Shown piece after piece: positions 1-11,628 of a stretch of DNA of 64,000 bases (within the stretch, counting starts at the first letter, position 1; every line of letters begins with the position of its first letter). Origin of the DNA: Effrenium voratum (Eukaryota; Sar; Dinophyceae; Suessiales; Symbiodiniaceae); NCBI GenBank assembly GCA_963377175.1, contig CAUJNA010002890.1:341501-405500 (forward strand), given 5' to 3'. The notes under the pieces were generated by a model. That model was not told the DNA's origin, searched no databases, and saw only the letters and a list, made by a program, of their open reading frames with translations. A program made the translations under genes and the position numbers.

Positions 1-1460
1 GTACCCTACCCCTAGAGTGTCAGGGATGGGGTTTGGGCTTCGAACGCAAGCCTTAGGGACTCGGTCGAAGCCTTTCGATGTCGCGCTGAGGCAGCGCCTC
101 GCTGTGCTGCTGAAGACGGAGCGAAGCGGCTTCGACAGCGGTGCTCGCGAGGAACAAGCCGTGCGGGAGGGAGTCGGGGAAGGGGGTTCTTCCATTTTTT
201 TTGTTTAAATCCATTTAAACAATGAAATACAAACCATTGTTGGTCGTAAAAGGAATTTCTCACTACTGGAAACATTGTGATTTTTGTCCAGGGATCTTAA
301 CCAAATGGAAGGTTTTTATTGGCGTATGGAGTGCTTCTCCTTCCTTGGCGGCAATCAGAACCTATGTTTTTTACTCTTACCTTCCCGAGTTGGTTTTAAA
401 GGGAATCGATTTCACCACTGGAAGTATGTGTCTTGTTTCATGGGAGTTAAAGAACATGTTTCTCGGTTTTTCTGGGATCTCTGTCGATCAGGAAACCGGT
501 AGTTGGTGGTTTTGATTTGGAGTGGAAGCCCTGGTTCTTGTTGGAGATACATGGGAGACCATCCCTGACCACCGAACCACCAAGCCCAACCGCAAACTAC
601 GAAGAAGCTTTAACATGTTTCAAAGCTCACCAAAAAAGCAGGACCAGAGTGCGGCATTTGGCTTGTGGCAAAAGCTGAGGTAGTTTTGAGAGCTGGAGTT
701 CTTGAGGGGTTGGGGTCAAGGGAACTAGAGAGGCACCACTTGGATGTCCAACCAGCTTAGTAGACTAAGGTCACTGGGGCTATTCCCCTGGTGGTTTGGA
801 TTGGTGGTTTGGTGGAATGGTTTCCCATTTAATTACCCTCTACAACTAGGGGTTCAATTCCAAGTCCAAATCACAAATCCAAACCAAACCACCCCCATGT
901 TTGGGGTGTTAAGAAAGCAATCGGAAAAAACGACAATTTGTTGGAGTTCAACCGTTAAAAAAGACACCCCAGAAGGAACACGGCCCCATGTTTGGGGTGT
1001 TAAGAACGGGATTTTTTGGGCAGCCGCCGAAGAAATCTTGGAGGCTACAGGCTCTTTGGGCCGAGGGGTGGCCCATTTTGGGCTTCGCCACTGGAAAGCA
1101 TTGGTCTGGAAGCTCGAAAGCAGAAACCGAAGACAAACCATGGCTCAAACACGTCGTCTCAACCCAAAAGATTTCTGGGGCTCCGTGTTCTTTTTATTGT
1201 TTTGCCGCCCCCCCCCCCCACCCCAAAACCCTCTTCGTGTGCCGATTTGTGTTGGTGGTCTCTTTGTTTGCTCGTTGGTTAAATATAAGCACCAGTGTTG
1301 ACCATTCAGAATTGTCATCATCCAAATAGGGTGCCGCTGCTTAAAGGGGCAGGGTACTTAGTAAGTTAGCAACAGGGTCATCACCATGGTTACCCACAAA
1401 AGCCATGGTTATACGTCTTCTTTTTGTATAATTAACCAGGTTTGTTCTCACCGCTTCAAC
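1..1460. other. Repeat-rich non-coding leader
   Basis: I see no convincing gene here. It holds a MITE-1 relic at 239-311 (ending CCAAATGGAAG), a minus-strand tRNA-like SINE fragment at about 502-590, a plus-strand SINE copy at about 795-872, a duplicated short motif ATGTTTGGGGTGTTAAGAA (about 897 and 988), a C-run at 1208, and a MITE-3 fragment at about 1342-1425 (TTAAAGGGGC followed by ACCATGGTTA). Open frames here are low-complexity or repeat-derived. Confidence 0.6.
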
Positions 1461-1672
1461 CCATCGCCCCTTTGACTTGGTGGCTCCCAGCCATTCGGTT
1501 CCTTAGCTTTTTAGTTTTTTAGTGTTTAGTGGTAGTTTCCGTTCTTTACATCCACAAGTTAGTCACCCATCGCCTCTTTGACTTGGTGGCTCCCAGCCAT
1601 TCGGTTCCTTAGCTTTTTAGTTTTTTAGTGTTTAGTGGTAGTTTCGGTTCTTTACACCCACAAGTTAGTCAC
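1461..1672. repeat. 106-bp tandem duplication of family-6 repeat
   Basis: Two adjacent copies of about 106 bp begin with CCATCGCC at 1461 and 1567. Each contains the dispersed family-6 signature TGGTGGCTCCCAGCCATTCG and a run of TTTTTAG motifs. They differ at only a few positions, for example CCCC versus CTC after CATCGC. The second copy continues to the family end GGCAGCCCAG near 1709. Confidence 0.8.
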
Positions 1673-1907
1673 TTCTAGCGGGGGATCGGAAAACCGGCAG
1701 CCCAGTTTGGTTAGAAATGATGGGGTCCACTAGTTTAGGTTCGTTTTATGCCATTCATTTCCCAAGGAAACCCCATCCATTTTCCAAGGCCGACATGCTC
1801 ATTTTCTTTGACACACACGCACACATTTTCAGTGATGGCAACTCAAAATTTTGATCACCTTCTAAGCTGGTCCTTCGGGTTGCTTCCGATTTCTAATTCG
1901 GGGCGAG

Positions 1908-2040
1908 TTGGGAGGAGAGCGACGACAGCAGCAGCGACTCCTCGGATTCGCTATGGAACCGCGGGGGGCTGCGGTACTGGGCCCCGGGTCTCTACCGCTG
2001 GCTCGCTCCCCGGGTGGGCTCTCGAGCCTCCGAAGGATTC
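1908..2040 (+). CDS. Candidate exon: acidic-serine segment, unknown gene
   Basis: This is a GC-rich island after a possible AG acceptor at 1906-1907. Reading codons from 1912 gives an open frame with a Glu/Asp/Ser-rich start (EESDDSSSDSSDS) followed by aromatic and Arg-rich residues (LRYWAPGLYRWLAP). The frame stops in the nearby non-coding sequence. It could be a cytosolic N-terminal exon of transporter gene 1 downstream, but nothing links them except strand and order. The 3' limit is a guess, and a chance open frame is possible. Confidence 0.3.
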
Positions 2041-2649
2041 GATGGACGGGGCACATGAACAAAAAACCGCTGGGTGTGTGGATTTGCTGGACAAAACGGG
2101 ACTTCCATGTGCTTAAGACTATTTTTCATTTTCCCTGGTTGGTTTTTTTAATCGGAATTTATCACTACTGCAAATATCTTTATTCTTTCCAGGGATCTTA
2201 ACCAAATGGAAGGGGAAGGAAGCCAACAAGCAGGTCGGGTCGGCCCCAATGTTTTTTCGGGGGGGGGGGGGTTGTAGAATTGGGTTTTGGGTTGCATGAG
2301 CGGGGGAGTAGGTTCTTAGTGGGCTATTTAGTAGGGATTATGGGAATGAATCTTGGTGGGGAGGTTTGGAATGGACCTCTCATTTAGTGGGGACTCTTCT
2401 TCCTGTGTCTCTTTAAGTTGCTTGTTTGAAGTGCTTGTTTGAACTGGGCCAAACACTGTCTGGGCTTTGCGCAAAACCGGCATGAAACTGCGTGACTGTT
2501 CAAAGTGGGACGGTGTCCCACTACTACAAGCACCGACCCCTCCCATGCAGACCGTGGGCCCTCCAATGCAGGACACCCGACCCCTCCCGGGCGCTCCAAA
2601 AACACATTCTTGAGGTCACCAAGCAAGTGAGGGCCCGTTCTTGCATTGC

Positions 2650-2779
2650 TTGGTGGCTCCCAGCCATCCGGTTCCTTAGCCTTTCAGCCTTTTAGTCTTC
2701 AGTGGCAGTTTCCGAATTTAAACCCGCTAAAAGTTAGCGCCACTTTTCGCCGGGGGTCAGAGGGCACGGGCAGCCCAGA
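2650..2779. repeat. Dispersed family-6 repeat copy
   Basis: The copy runs from GGTGGCTCCCAGCCATCCGG to GGCAGCCCAG, with internal TTTTAG and TAAAAGTTAG blocks and GGGGGTC near the end. The same signature recurs at about 1477-1709, 9733-9830, 28292-28404, 34386-34502 and 47075-47229. Shorter or degenerate copies lie near 30838, 42100 and 52400. The copies share an order of blocks rather than strict identity. Confidence 0.7.
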
Positions 2780-3400
2780 TTGGATGAACCAAATCCGCTT
2801 CGCACCACTCGGTGGGTCTCTGATCCCAGAATTGTTCGGGTCGTAGCCATCCCAATTGGTGCTAAGCGGATCTTGTCCATCCGCCGTAGGAATATGGGAA
2901 TAATCCTCCCAACCATTCCCTACCATGGTTGTCGTTGGGAAACATGTTGCATTTTTGCTGATTGTGGTTTGATGGGAACCCGCTTAACTGCTGAAATTAG
3001 AATTTCTGCTCCCCTTCTAGCGTCAACCAAGCTACAAGAACGGTCATTCCAACATTCCCAAGTCCCAGCAAGAAGAATCAAGATCTACCCTCCGATCCAT
3101 CCGCGGTGCAATATTTCGTGCATTTTACAGTAGTTGTTTTGTCCAGCGAACTTTGGGTACCTGCAAATAGGGGGTGATTTCCTTTCGGCTTGCCTGGATC
3201 AAGCTATTTCTGTTTGACCAGTATGGGAGTGAAGGCACCCATGGGTGGTTGCACCATGCGCTTCAATGACCAGTTGCCCTTTCCGGTTCAGAGGAAAGCC
3301 CTCAAACAGATGGTTTTAGCAAGTGTGGCCTGAATCAACCAGGGTCTTCTGAATCCTCAAAGGTGCTGCTAGCCGAAAGATAAATATTGGCAAACATCTG

Positions 3401-3539
3401 CTACTTGGGTGTTCGGCCAAGTTAAAAGTTGGTAGTAACCCAGGTTATAACCCACTTCTAAGCCTCTAAGTGGAGTTCACCTTGTTATTGGTGGGATAAC
3501 CCAGGTGGCCAACCACTAACTTGATCGCAGATCCAAGTA
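3401..3539. mobile_element. MITE-4 copy (CTACTTGG...CCAAGTA ends)
   Basis: The 5' end reads CTACTTGGGTGTTCGGCCAAG and the 3' end GATCCAAGTA. The interior carries GGTTATAACCCA and GGATAACCCAGG blocks, plus GTGGAGTTCACCTTGTT. Copies with the same ends lie at about 43300-43430 and 48846-48966, with relics near 9565-9696 and 56425 and at the window end (ACACCCAAGTAG). No transposase is encoded, so it would be mobilised by another element. Confidence 0.6.
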
Positions 3540-3614
3540 CCCTGAAGTGGCCAATTTTTAGAATGGACTCCCATTGGACCCCCACATCGCTGGTTTCCTG
3601 TGGGTTTCCCTTTA

Positions 3615-3725
3615 CTTCCATTTGCTGAAATGAATATTTGTATTTTCCCTGGCTGGTTTTAAAAGGAATTTATCACTACTGGACATATGTTCTCATTTTT
3701 TCCAGGGGTCTTAACCAAATGGAAG
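3615..3725. mobile_element. Complete MITE-1 with TTTA target duplication
   Basis: This is a 111-bp element with terminal inverted repeats CTTCCATTTG (3615) and CAAATGGAAG (ending 3725), flanked on both sides by TTTA (3611-3614 and 3726-3729). The interior has GGTTTTAAAAGGAATTTATC and a TTTTTTCCAGGGG block that resembles a dinoflagellate 3' splice site. Related copies or relics: 239-311, 2131-2212, 8020-8095, 27071-27180, 28205-28265, 29150-29240, 49703-49795, 61700-61795. Confidence 0.75.
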
Positions 3726-4590
3726 TTTACCACCCGAGCACGGTTCCTTCAAAGAAAAACATCTAAGGACCCCATCCACAAACATGGCACCTGACGGGGG
3801 GTCACTTCAAAAGGAAATTGATCTTCCAAGTCACTCCCCGCAGTTGCCATGTTAGTTGGAGGGAGGGTGCCTTCCCATCCACAAACATGGAACTTTACGA
3901 GGGGGTCCTGGAAGTCTACTGGGTGCCCCATCTAGGTGTCGTTTTACGGTTTCTGTTTCTGGGGAGGGCTCCCCAACTAAAATAGACGACCGGAAAAAAA
4001 AAGGTTAAACAAAAAGTTGGTACCCTTATTCTCTCTGCTGGAGGACCTAACCCTATTTGTCCTTGAAAAGGCACCCCTGATTAGTTCCATGTTTGTGGAC
4101 CAGAGGCGATTTCCTTGAAGGCAACCCATCAGACACCAGCCTCCGCTTTTTCCCAAGTTGCGCGTGCCGCGTTTAAGGTTCCCTGTTTGCTTTGCCTTGT
4201 TGTTCTCCGTTTTTTTTGGGCAAGACCATTTGAGCCCCATGGAACTTGGTGGCGTCAGGCAAGTAGGTTGCAATCATGGTCCACTTAGGGAACTGGGATT
4301 GGTTGGGGTCCCCTTACAACCAATGGTCATATCTACTTACTAAGTTGGTTGAACATCCAACTATACCATGGTTATACCCTACTGGGTTGGCGACGATGCA
4401 AGTAAGATGGGGGTGCTGTTGAAACATCACGCCTTGTTTGCGGGTCGCCATGCTTTATTTGGGCCCCGGCTTGAACCCATCGTAAGAGTATCTTGCGACT
4501 AAAAAAGCACGTCCTCCGTTGAGCGAGCAGAGAGAGGCCTTCGAAGCAATTGCGTGTGTGAGGTGTTATTGAAACTTCACCTTGTCGGTT

Positions 4591-4738
4591 CTTGCTGGTG
4601 CGATAGGCAATGACCTTCCGCGTGTTGGGAATGAACCGGAAGGGGATTCCCAAATAAAGGAAACCATCCCCCGGGGGATAATTCGTTTTTTTCTTGGTCC
4701 TTCCATTTCTCATTTTTTGTTGAGCAGGAACCAGCAAG
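4591..4738. mobile_element. MITE-2 copy (CTTGCTGGTGC...)
   Basis: This 148-bp element begins CTTGCTGGTGCGATAG and ends GAGCAGGAACCAGCAAG. The interior has GGGAATGAACCGGAAGGGGAT and ends with a CATTTCTCATT block. It belongs to the same family as 38846-38976, 40738-40865 and 53433-53536. It has no coding capacity. Confidence 0.7.
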
Positions 4739-6898
4739 TCTTGGGAGTGAACCTGGGGATTCCCTCAAAGGACACCAAATCGAGGATGTTTTTTTTGGGG
4801 CATTTTTTCCCGGGTCAGTCCATTTCTCACTCCCTGCCTATCGAACCAGCAAGTGAGAGCCAGCTGAGGAGAGAGGTTTTTGATCGCCTTTACCTTCTCC
4901 GTAGTGGAGGGCACGAAGGAAAGGGCCTTAGACTTTGCGGGCCATGAGATCAACTACCTCTCCATACAGGCGGGGGAGGTGAAAGGGTCGGGAGTGGGTC
5001 GCTGGGATTTGCCTGGGTAGCTCTCCATACCGGACGGAGGTGGGTTGGTGGGTGTGGTGTGGTGTGGTGTGGTGGGTTTGTTGGGGGGGTGAACAACTCT
5101 CAAGCGGTTTCTGCGGTGACCGGACTCCAAAACTCCCGGCGAGCTTCCAGGGTCCCGCGGCAGGTTTGGAACCGAACACTGCCAGGAAATCCACCAACTC
5201 TTGGAGGGGGCGGTGCTGAAAAGTCCCTTCCCTTCGGGCCCTTTGGGTTGCTGGTGGCAAAACACACCTCCCATCTTGGATTTTTGACCTGCCAGTCACT
5301 CAGTCAAGTTCCCTTGTCCTGCGCGAATTCCAGTACTTCACCTGTGGGAAGAAACATGAGGCAGAATGGAAAATTTGGTGGAGGAAGGTTGGTAAGGGAT
5401 AGGTCCAACCATGCAAGGTGCGGCCACCTCTTCGATTCTTTTGAGTGGATTTTGGGTAGACCATTTCTGTACCGCTATTGGGTTGGATCTTTCTTTAGAC
5501 TTTAACTTTTTGGATTCCCTTCATATTTCCTTTCAACCAGCAAAAGGTTCAACTTTTTGCTGGGGGATCTCAGCACCCAAGATTTGTTTGTGGCTCACCT
5601 GCCCTTTCTGCTGGAGACATCAACGAATACATACATGGAGTATACAAGTCATGTGCAAGGAGGCGCTCGTACCGAGGCACGTTATAATTATGGCCCTTGA
5701 ACCCCAACCGAGAACCCAGCTAAAGGAACTTCTAGAGGAAGTTAGGCCAAAGCCCTTGGTGGGTATTCGCCAGGTAGGAATTCCTGCTGGTTTCTGTGAA
5801 CCAGACACAACAGTCCTCCGATTGGCAGGTGGGTGTTTTGACATACGGGACTCCTTGGATGGACATGGGTGGCTGGTCTTTTATTTTGAGGGTACCCCTT
5901 GTCGTCTCGCTTCCTGAATTTCTGGACTTTACACTTCTTGGAAAGACTGTTTTAGTGGTAAACAAAAAGTTCCAGGACTTTGTTTGGACCATCCACTCAC
6001 GAAGTGCGTCGTTGTGTGGCTTGAGGAAGCCCAACCCCACTGATCACACGGGAGATGGCCTCTGAGTGTGAGAGACGCGGCTCGAGACCTTTCTTTCGAT
6101 AGGATGTTTGGAAACAAACCCAAGAGGCAGACCAACCCGAGCCAACCGAGAACTTTTGGGGGCCCCGTTTTTGTGGCTGTGTCGATTTTTGAAGGTTGGA
6201 CGTCTCCAAAATGGCGTGCCGGTTTGGCGCACATCTGGACTTCGATAAATATGGGGGCAGTGGACCCGCCCCCCAGCCAAACAAACAATGGCGCCTTTCG
6301 GTTTTCCTTTTGGCTTCTCTTTATCCAGAAACGGGGGTTCCCTCAAAAAGACGAGCATATCTGTGCCACGACCAGGGAGTTGAATCAGAAGTCAAGCGGG
6401 GGGCTACGGGCTTGGTTTCAGGTCCGGGGTTCCTTGCTTGGGTGCTCGATTCGCCCAGTTCGATAAGTTGTTGGGAACCGTTCGGTTGCAACCTGCTGAT
6501 TAAATTGTCCATTAATTCATGGAGTTAATTTGCCTGGTTATCAGTGGGTCATCCATCAAGTTCATAGATGAATTGGGAGGGGGGGTTCCCTCCAATGGTC
6601 ATGCTTCCCCGAACCCAGGGAACGCTCCCGATTGATAAACTGGGGTTGACTTCTGGGATCAGCATAAAGTTGTTAGCCTTGGTTATGACCCGCTTACAAG
6701 TCCCCGCATTCAGTTCATTGACTTGAGCCACTTTCTTCGGCAATCCCATTATTTCGGTGGCCACCCACCAAAAAGTTCGGACTTGTTGTTTTTTGTTGGC
6801 CAGTCCACTCGATCCTTGAAGTGAGCCTTGGTTATGCCACCACTCTATCGCAAGTGAGCCTCAGTGGCGTTGGCCTGTCACCCTGCCAGTGTCGCTAG

Positions 6899-6964
6899 GT
6901 GGTGGCCAGTGTCATCTCCCTGCTCTGCGCCCTCGCCATCTCCTTCTTCATGGAGGGGCAATGG
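6899..6964 (+). CDS. Transporter gene 1, candidate exon A (membrane segment)
   Basis: This short GC-rich open stretch follows GTCGCTAG|G. In phase it encodes VVASVISLLCALAISFFMEG, a hydrophobic helix of transmembrane length ending in an acidic residue. A GC donor (TGG|GCCCCT) at 6965 leaves phase 0, which fits exon B. The family call (drug/metabolite transporter superfamily, nucleotide-sugar-transporter-like) rests on the joined series of exons, not on this piece alone. The 5' end of the gene is not identified. Confidence 0.45.
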
Positions 6965-7201
6965 GCCCCTCGGATCGAACAGCGGAAAGCAAATCCCCCG
7001 CGCGGATGGCTGGCTTTGGCTGCGTGGGATACCTGTATGGGGGGTGCTGTTCTGAGGGTCCCCCTTGTCTGTGGGTTTTAAAGGGAAACCAAAAGGACAC
7101 CTTTTTTGGGGTGGGGTCTCTTTAAAGACACTTAAAGAATACGACCTTTTTGGCCCGCAAACGGGTGACTCTTTCTCGTTTTATCCGGTGGTGAGCCCCA
7201 G

Positions 7202-7308
7202 GGCGCCTCGCGGATCTTCTGCTTCAGCGCGCTCTGGCGCTGGAGCTTTGTGGGCTTCTTCTTCGCCGCGAAGAGCGTGATGCTCACCTACGCCTATCAG
7301 AGCGGCCT
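7202..7308 (+). CDS. Transporter gene 1, candidate exon B
   Basis: The acceptor is CCCCAG|GGC at 7200-7201. The phase-0 reading encodes an aromatic-rich membrane segment containing ALWRWSFVGFFFAAKS and LTYAYQSG. A GC donor at 7309 leaves two bases (CT) that join the first G of exon C to give Leu. The joined sequence places a helix where nucleotide-sugar transporters have the helix before the YQ motif. Oddly, the sequence at the exon end (GGCCTGCACCACATG) recurs twice just downstream in the intron, near 7401 and 7481. Confidence 0.5.
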
Positions 7309-9376
7309 GCACCACATGTGCCGCGGCACATCGGATCGCGCTGATCATGAGACGAAACCGCCGAACCTGTTTTCGGGGGGGGGGGGTAGGGGGGGGGTAG
7401 GGCTGCATGCGCCATGGCGCCATTACGTTGGGGGGGGGGGGGGGGTTGGAATGTGTTTTCGGTGGGGGGGTTGGGGGTTGGTAGGGCTGCACCACATGCG
7501 CCATAGCGCGAGAGATGAGATGATTTAGGGGGGGGGGCGTTTTTTCTTCTGTTCTCCCCCGGTGTTTGTCCTTTTGTGCCTTTTGGTTTATTTGTTGTGT
7601 CGTTCTGTCCATTTGTTCGTGTTTTTGTTGCTTCAAGGTTCATTTTTCAGTAGGCGTACCAGGGGTTGTAAACGCCATGGCTGCATCGAAGAAAGCAGGG
7701 AACCATTCCAGAATTTGCGCACTCCCTGAGTTTATGGACTTTCTATACTTTTTCCCAGGGGTTGGGTCCAACCAATCTTTTCAACCCTCGTTCTTTTCAG
7801 AACCGGATCCGCTCTCAACCTGGGCTTCCTGCAGTCTAGAAAGAATTTGGATTTGGATTTGAAGCCTTGGTTCTGGTCGAGGGCAACTGGGACACCACCC
7901 CCGGAGCACCTCCAAACCACACCGAAGCTGCATGGTTTTGATCATAGAGCACCGTTTTTTCTGGGGGTGTGGTCATGGACGCTTGCTTGCATTCGCTTCT
8001 CGTCTTTTTTGAAGACATATTTTCCCCTGTTGGTTTTAAAGGGAATCTGTCACTGCAAACATATGCATTTTCCCATGGGACTTCAGCAAGTGGAAGCTTG
8101 GGAGAAAGGCATGGTCGGCCGAATCCCACTTGCCCAAAGCGAATCGACCTGGTTCTATTTTTAGCCATGGCCCCGAAAGGTTACCCTTCTTTTCTGGGTC
8201 CTTGTGGCAGAGTAATACCACAGCTTGATTTGGTTGGGGTCATGGATCCCTTAGGATAAGGATTCCTTTGGAACGTAGGCATTTAGACAAACACCTGGTA
8301 TGTGGGGCGATCGGAACCTGATATGGGTGTTACGCCGCATCTACCAGGGCCATCGATTTTTTTCAAAGGCTACGGACGACTAGAACTCGTTTAAATTGGC
8401 TCCCATGACTTTGGCTTCCTCTTAAAACAAGTCCAGGTGAGCCACGTCAACTGCAAACCCGCGTAGATGAAGAATAGTAAGGGACAATCCCAGCCACAAA
8501 TGCATGCAGCCGTCTTTTTCAAACCTTTGGTTTGCCATTTGGATGCCAGGTTTGATTACGACTCGGGTAGACTGTTGATACACGAAATCCACGCCAGTTC
8601 TCAGTGGGACAATGTGGGACAAGCGCTCGTTTGCAAATGGGTTCTTGGGGTGGTTTCCTGTTCCTTGGTTTCAAACAAAAACAAAAAAGGGCACAATGAC
8701 ATGCCCAGATGGCCACGAACTAAAGACCTCAAAGCGCGATCGCTCTCATTGCGGACTTGTTACGGACCTGCCCGGTCCACGTTCATGATTGTAGGGAGGG
8801 TACCCTTGTATGCCAGCTGCATGAAGGTGCTTTTGCGCTTCATTTTGGTGTTCCCTTTCAAAGACTGTCAGTCTCCAAATGTAGCACACCCCCATGAAAC
8901 ACGTGCAGGCAGGCAGACAAAGGCTTGTGTGGAAGAAGCAAGTTCCAGGGAAAGAGTCCTAAAAATCAGGCAACCCGGGCGATTCGATGGTTTGGATTCC
9001 TCGACCCGGGCGGTGTCTACACCCAAGTCGGGGTTCACCGCGGGATCGTGTGCAAAGCTGATCTTTTCTTTGGCCGATGTGCTATGACTCGAATCCTCGG
9101 GATAAAGAAGTGAGGGGAGTACAAAAAAAAGGGCAGGATTCCATGCCGAAGGATCCTGATTGGAGCTTTCACCTTTTACCCGCGACCCTTTGGTGATACA
9201 TGGGATTTAACGCAGAATCCCTTTCCTGCACCCATTTTTGGGGGACCCAAGACCATTTTTGGGCCCTAATCCCTTTTCTCCCAGTCCCTTTTCTGAACCA
9301 ACCTTTTTGGACCCAAGAGACCTTGTCGGGGCCCGAAGCCGAAGCCGAAGCCGCGAAAGGGGTGATCAGCTTTGAG
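7309..9376. other. Inferred intron B-C
   Basis: About 2.1 kb without coding signal. It starts with G-runs (7375-7395, 7430-7445, 7530) interleaved with repeats of the exon B end. It contains a SINE fragment at about 7846-7925 and a MITE-1 relic at about 8020-8095. The segment 8,100-9,300 has no structure I can name. A GAAGCC trinucleotide-like run (GCCCGAAGCCGAAGCCGAAG) precedes exon C. Confidence 0.45.
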
Positions 9377-9499
9377 GATCCTTATGTTGGTGGGCTTCCT
9401 CTATGTCATCGTGGCGGCCGTGGGGAGCTTTTTCGTCTTCAGCCGGAAGTACGGGAAGTTGGAGTGGCTCTCGCTGTCCATGCTGAGACTCGGCCTAGG
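9377..9499 (+). CDS. Transporter gene 1, candidate exon C
   Basis: The acceptor is TTTGAG|GATCC at 9375-9376. The first base completes a codon; the frame from 9378 encodes a long hydrophobic helix (LVGFLYVIVAAVGSFFVF), then SRKYGKLEWLSLSMLRLG. This pattern, a helix followed by Arg/Lys-Tyr, a Trp-Leu-Ser and a second helix, is the helix 4/5 region typical of SLC35A/nucleotide-sugar-type transporters. A GT donor (GG|GTTCAG) at 9500 leaves phase 2, which matches exon D. It is one of the clearest exons of the series. Confidence 0.55.
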
Positions 9500-10753
9500 G
9501 TTCAGTCAGGGCCCTGGGAGTGATTTTTGGGTGTGTCCTTTTGGAGGGTTGTTTGTCTTAGCTGGAAGCTCCGCTTGGATGTTCAACCAACTTTGTGAGG
9601 AGGTTATAGCCATGCTTAATCACAAGGGGACCTACCCCGGTTGCCCTTATGACCACTTTTAGTAGCCTGCTTACTAAGCCGGTTGAACTTCCAAGCAGGG
9701 ATCCTTGGCCGAATATACATTCTGTACACATAGCTTGGTGGTTCCCACCAGCCATCCCATAGGCTTTTAGGGTTTAGTGGGGGTTTCCATTTGAAAGTTA
9801 AGCTTTTAGCAGGGGATCTGAGGACAGCAGAGATAGGGTTTGTCTTAAAATAGGAATCGAAAGCTAGCAACAGTGGTGGTTTCCCTTTTAGTTTCCCGTC
9901 TCAGCCCCACAAAACCGTCGAAAAAGCACATACACCCACATATCTATCTGGGTGTGTCTTGCTTTTTTGAGGCTACCCGCTTTTGTTTTTTCAATGGGAA
10001 ACAAACAGACAAACAACGTGTTTATGTATTCATTATTTTGTGGGAGGGGGCTAAAAGAAGTCAGCCCCACAGTCCAGCGTTGACAACCTCGACCTCCCTT
10101 TTGGGTGTGGGGGTCTCGGGACCCTAGCAAGACCTTTCAAATGGCAATGTTTTTTTGTTGAAATAAGAATATGGGGGACCCTTGGTGTACATGAATCTGC
10201 CTGTTTTCTAGCGAGCTCGCCGCCAACAGCTTAAACCCAGCTTAAGGCTAAGGAACCCAAAGCCAAGGCACCATAAGCTCACCCCAACCAAACCCGAAAC
10301 TAACTCGCCAAGTGGTTTTTGATGCCGAAGAAGTCTCTGCTGCCACGGCCTCCAGGCACGTCTTGCTGTTTGTCGCCGCACATTGGTGCCCATGTTTTGT
10401 GTTCGTTGAGGCTTGCTCAGCCTTTTGTTTTTACACCTCACCCGACACCCCTATCGGGCATGCTAGTAGGGGGCTCGACAACTTGGTTGAGCTGGGGTTG
10501 TAGTGACGCCGAAAACCTTGCAGATCATCTTGATCATGTTGACCCCATATGAATCAACCCCAGTTTGTGAATCGGGTGCTTGTGTGAAATGTGGGCTTTC
10601 GGAGGGCCCTTCACCCCCTATTAGTGAGCTGGTTGGTTGATTAATCCGGGGTGAACATTAAACTTGTCAGACCATCTTGATAGAACCACAAGTCAAGGGG
10701 ACAAACAACTTGCTGCTGTCAACGGAACACATAATTTGCCGCTGAGCTGCTAG
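9500..10753. other. Inferred intron C-D
   Basis: About 1.25 kb. It contains a MITE-4-like copy (about 9565-9696, CCGCTTGGATGTTCAACC to CCGGTTGAACTTCCAAGC) and a family-6 copy (about 9733-9830). From 10,210 to 10,520 there is a GC-richer patch with open frames, but no clean splice pair or recognisable motif; I do not call it. Confidence 0.45.
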
Positions 10754-10832
10754 GATCCTGTCCGCGCCGGCCTTCTACATCATGCGGGAGCGCTGTGACA
10801 CCAACTACTGCCAGTTTTTCGATTTCACCAAG
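10754..10832 (+). CDS. Transporter gene 1, candidate exon D
   Basis: The acceptor is GCTGCTAG|GATCC. After one base completing the exon C codon (GG+G), the frame reads LSAPAFYIMRERCDTNYCQF then FDFTK. The second half is polar and Cys-containing and would form a loop between helices. A GC donor (AAG|GCTCGG) at 10833 leaves phase 0, matching exon E at 25626. The copia insertion lies in the intron between D and E. Confidence 0.5.
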
Positions 10833-11389
10833 GCTCGGGGCACCGAATGCGGGTTTGGCACATCAGCAACGGGAATCGATTTGAGTGGATGGGTCTAGTA
10901 TGTTACCACCGCATGGATTCATGGGCCATGATTCATGGGTTTGTAGTAAAACCCATATAAACCATCATAACCATATGTTGGAAATAACTAACCAAAAGTC
11001 CACGGGTTTTTGGACGGTGCTCAAATGATCACGGGGTAATTAACACACTTTCTGACCCTGGGAACCGTGGGGAGCAATGTGAGCCCTCAAAGAGGGTTTC
11101 TAGAGATCGCTTGGGGGTTGGCCTTTGTTTCCAAGGAAGGCTACCCCTCAGTTGGGGGTGTGGATGGATTTGAGGCCCTGCTTCTTGCGGGTTTCCCATG
11201 AAGAAATCCTCCCCGCACGCGGATCGATCCACACCACCGGGGCTTCGTTGAGCACCTTTCCCGAAGCTGGTCTCAAGTAGTCTGGCGTGAACATCCCGGT
11301 TGATTCCCGGAAATTCCGCGAAACTTGGGGGTACCAGGTGCCCTGAAGCATCAGGGCAACTGGTTGATTCAACCAAGTTTGCAGCAACC

Positions 11390-11552
11390 AACCGACCGAC
11401 CGACCGACCGACCCAACAACCAACCAACCAACCAACCAACCAACCAACCAACCAACCAACCAACCAACCAACCAACCAACCAACCAACCAACTAACCAAC
11501 TAACCAACTAGCCAACTCACCAACTCACCAACTAACCAACTCACCAACTCAC

Positions 11553-11583
<31 letters not shown>

Positions 11584-11600
11584 CCAACCAACCAGCCAAA
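11390..11600. repeat. (CCAA)n / (CCGA)n microsatellite
   Basis: The tract starts as CCGA repeats (about 11396-11412), becomes near-perfect CCAA repeats to about 11490, then decays into CAACTAAC and CAACTCAC variants to 11600. It ends about 34 bp upstream of the retrotransposon's 5' LTR. The open frames across it are tetranucleotide artefacts. Confidence 0.95.
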
Positions 11601-11628
11601 AGGGGCCAACACTTAACCGAGCCGATTC

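Larger units (their letters stand above)
2041..6898. other. Non-coding stretch with MITE and SINE copies
   Basis: No exon stands out. Contents seen: MITE-1 copies at about 2131-2212 and 3615-3725, a family-6 repeat at about 2650-2779, a MITE-4 copy at about 3401-3539, a MITE-4-like fragment at about 4308-4390, a complete MITE-2 at 4591-4738 and a MITE-2 half at about 4800-4855. A short GGTGTGGTGT-type run lies near 5050-5080. The region 5,090-6,890 shows no feature I can support. Confidence 0.5.

Noticed and set aside
744..1301. 185-codon frame near the left end
   Set aside because: It spans a SINE copy, a duplicated short motif and a C-run, and shows no domain or helix pattern; probably a chance open frame.
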